Below the pieces are notes generated by a model. The model saw only the letters and a list, made by a program, of their open reading frames with translations. It made no database searches and was not told where the DNA came from. From an uncultured Alphaproteobacteria bacterium (GTDB lineage: Bacteria; Pseudomonadota; Alphaproteobacteria; Puniceispirillales; Puniceispirillaceae), in assembly GCA_913064995.1 (NCBI GenBank), contig CAJYBL010000007.1, positions 1-26,228 of the forward strand: a DNA stretch of 26,228 nucleotides, given 5' to 3'. Each line of letters starts with the position of its first letter. Within the stretch, counting starts at the first letter, position 1. This document shows positions 24,588 to 26,228 of the stretch, piece after piece. The position numbers and the translations under genes are program-made.

Positions 24588-25418
24588 TCAAGCATGAACG
24601 CTCACCAGAAGTTGTAAACCAACAACACCCAAAAGAAAATGTAACAGAAGATAAAACTGCTGATCAGTCATTAGGTCACTGATTTTACGCCCCAGAATTA
24701 CCCCAATAGGGATAGCTGGTAAAAGTAATAGCGAGATAATGAGGCTCGATTTAGACAAAATATCAAGTTCCCAATAAAGAGGAACTTTAGTGAGATTCAA
24801 TATGAAGAAAAACGCACCCGCTGAGCCGATAAAAACAGTCCTTGGTACCTTGCAAGATAATAGAAATATCTGCAAAGGAATGCCGCCTGAAACTGAAATA
24901 AAGCTGGCAATGCCTGAAAGTGTGCACCAAAAACCGCCCCAGCTCCAAAGCGCGATTGGCCTGTTTTGCAGAGGTGGGATGGCGACGAGGTCTATTTTGA
25001 CGGGCAGGAAACGTTTTTTGAAAAATAAAAAAGCTGTCAACACTGACATGCTGCCAATAAAGGTGACAAGCGCAGCGTTAGATATGTAATCGAAAAAATA
25101 CCAGCCAAAACCATGCCCCAATAAACCAAAAATCAACATGATAGTAAGAAGTTTATAATTGATTTTGTTGTTTGAAAAAAACACCACCCAGATATCAATA
25201 ATCAATAAAATTGGCAGCGTGACGGCCAACGCAACGCGGGGTGATGTAACCAGTATAAGCAAGGGAATGCCCAGTGCAACGGCGCCACCAAAGCCGGATT
25301 TTGAAACTGCAGTGATTAGCACCGCAATAAAACCAATAGCGTAAAACAGGAATGGCGTGACAACGCCAACCGCGCCAAATAACTCAGTGAAATAAGTCAA
25401 GCTATCGTTCCGTCCCAA
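24588..25418 (-). CDS. TauE/SafE family permease
   Basis: This is an inner-membrane protein of 276 residues with about eight hydrophobic segments and two TauE repeats. VSKSGFGGAVALGIPLLILVTSPRVALAVTLPILLI near residues 38-73 and SGIASFISVSGGIPLQIFLL in the second half are the family motifs. Members are thought to export sulfite or sulfoacetate or move other anions; nothing here fixes the substrate. The only reasonable start is TTG 25418, without a strong ribosome binding site, so the N-terminus is uncertain. Confidence 0.83.
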   Translation of the reverse strand: MGRNDSLTYFTELFGAVGVVTPFLFYAIGFIAVLITAVSKSGFGGAVALGIPLLILVTSPRVALAVTLPILLIIDIWVVFFSNNKINYKLLTIMLIFGLLGHGFGWYFFDYISNAALVTFIGSMSVLTAFLFFKKRFLPVKIDLVAIPPLQNRPIALWSWGGFWCTLSGIASFISVSGGIPLQIFLLSCKVPRTVFIGSAGAFFFILNLTKVPLYWELDILSKSSLIISLLLLPAIPIGVILGRKISDLMTDQQFYLLLHFLLGVVGLQLLVSVHA

Positions 25419-25689
25419 TGTGAAGCTGCCTAGACTTTAGCCACATTGCCTCACTTGGCAAGGTCTAGCCAAGCTGTCATTTGCGAGCTTGCAAAGCATC
25501 TATCCAATCGATATCTAGAATATTGATTTTTATTATAAAAAACCCTTTTTCTTGAGTTTTAATCCTTATCCTCTCTTGTTTTGAAAGCATAATTACAAAG
25601 CTAAGGTTTTTCCCCTCCCGTTGGGGTTTTTCAGTGATGGAAAGATTGTGCTAGGCTTTTGTTGTGATGTTAAAGGGAAGGTGGTTGCA
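25419..25689. other. Divergent intergenic region at the window end
   Basis: This 271-base AT-rich stretch separates the TauE-like gene (-) from the partial gene (+). It must hold promoters for both but shows no clear boxes. CCCC and GGGG around 25611-25625 with a following T run form only a 4-bp stem, which I do not call a terminator. Confidence 0.35.
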
Positions 25690-26228
25690 TTGAATATCTT
25701 AGCCAAAATTGGACTTGGTACTTTCGTGATTTTCGGCGTCTTGTCGGGTGGTTATTACGTTATGGATCTCAGGGCAAATGAGGCTGCGCGGCTTGCAATT
25801 GAGACTTTCAAAAAAGATTTTGAAGCCAGCGTGCCATCTAGCACCGTTGATATTGGAACAGTAACAACAACCATTTTTGACCAAAAAGCGACAGTCCAGG
25901 ATTTTTCAGTCAGAATTGGGGAGACAGTTAAGCTGTCTTCACAAACCATTCTTTTATCGTTGAAAGATGGCAATATATACTCAGGTGAATTCCGCAATAT
26001 AAGCTTCAAAGGTTATCTAAGCAAAAATGAAAATATTGATGGGAAGGCTGACAGCTTGATCATCAAAGATATTGATATCGCCGAAATAAAATCGATTGCA
26101 GAATTGTTAATTATTAATCCTCAGTCGGTTCCGAATCAAATAGATCGATTGGCGTTTGCGCAGGTCAAAATTGAGGGTCTGCGTTTTGAGAGTTTCGAAG
26201 AAGGTAACCCAAAGCTGGTATTGAAACC
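25690..26228 (+). CDS. Membrane-anchored protein of unknown family (partial, runs off the window)
   Basis: An open frame runs from TTG 25690 to the window end without a stop, at least 179 residues. GGGAAGG lies about eight bases upstream, which supports this unusual start. The N-terminus (residues 3-25, IGLGTFVIFGVLSGGYYVMD) is a single membrane helix. The rest shows alternating beta-like stretches (VDIGTVTTTIFDQKATVQDFSVRI, GEFRNISFKGYL), as in periplasmic AsmA-like or other beta-rich envelope proteins, but the match is only by pattern. I do not recognise a family. The C-terminus is missing from the window. Confidence 0.75.
   Translation, partial: MNILAKIGLGTFVIFGVLSGGYYVMDLRANEAARLAIETFKKDFEASVPSSTVDIGTVTTTIFDQKATVQDFSVRIGETVKLSSQTILLSLKDGNIYSGEFRNISFKGYLSKNENIDGKADSLIIKDIDIAEIKSIAELLIINPQSVPNQIDRLAFAQVKIEGLRFESFEEGNPKLVLK

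Noticed and set aside
25607..25632. Possible terminator (CCCC/GGGG hairpin with T run)
   Set aside because: Only a four-base stem and upstream of the next gene; too weak to call.

Overview
The window looks like chromosomal DNA of a free-living alphaproteobacterium. It has mid-range GC content, dense gene packing, frequent ATGA/GTGA stop-start overlaps, a type I QueF, a Pol IV with an N-terminal zinc ribbon, and a regulator of the RamB/short-chain-acyl type. Marine SAR116-like bacteria fit this picture, but no rRNA or other taxonomic marker is present, so this is inference. I see no tRNA, rRNA, CRISPR array, insertion sequence or phage gene.

Bases 1-7877 hold one long thiamine operon on the + strand. 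A candidate promoter (175-203) is followed by a TPP riboswitch (about 210-312) and a hand-folded expression platform that can hide the ribosome binding site of thiD. Then come thiD, thiO, thiS, thiG, thiE, thiF (with a rhodanese-like tail), thiY, tenA, thiZ and thiX. Most of these genes overlap at their stop and start codons. The operon builds the thiazole (ThiO, ThiS, ThiG, ThiF), imports a pyrimidine precursor (ThiXYZ), processes it (TenA, ThiD) and joins the halves (ThiE). No thiC is present here, so the pyrimidine side of this locus looks like a salvage route.

Bases 7874-12307: queF is convergent with thiX. Next to its start lies a broken 3' end of a spermidine synthase gene (speE). Then come an EamA-type drug/metabolite transporter, a YqjM-like old yellow enzyme and DNA polymerase IV.

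Bases 12363-16038: a VOC-fold protein and a pirin lie on the - strand, a second EamA transporter (paralogue of the first) on the + strand, and an SDR-family protein lacking the usual Tyr/Lys pair on the - strand. Bases 16217-17921 hold a compact cobalt-type nitrile hydratase cluster: alpha subunit, beta subunit and accessory protein.

Bases 18061-23212: a SulP anion transporter with a STAS domain, two small proteins (one of unknown family, one DUF2805), and a divergent pair made of an XRE/RamB-like regulator and a class V aminotransferase of the serine/aspartate-glyoxylate type. Their shared intergenic region carries TTAACAA/TTGTTAA repeats, a likely operator. A good hairpin terminator follows the aminotransferase.

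Bases 23284-26228: three - strand genes (NIPSNAP-like protein, small exported protein, TauE/SafE permease), then a + strand membrane-anchored protein of unknown family that runs off the window end.

No plainly new multi-gene system is evident. The best leads are the thiamine riboswitch platform, the ThiF-rhodanese fusion without zinc cysteines, the SDR with a changed active site, and the glyoxylate aminotransferase/RamB-like regulator pair.
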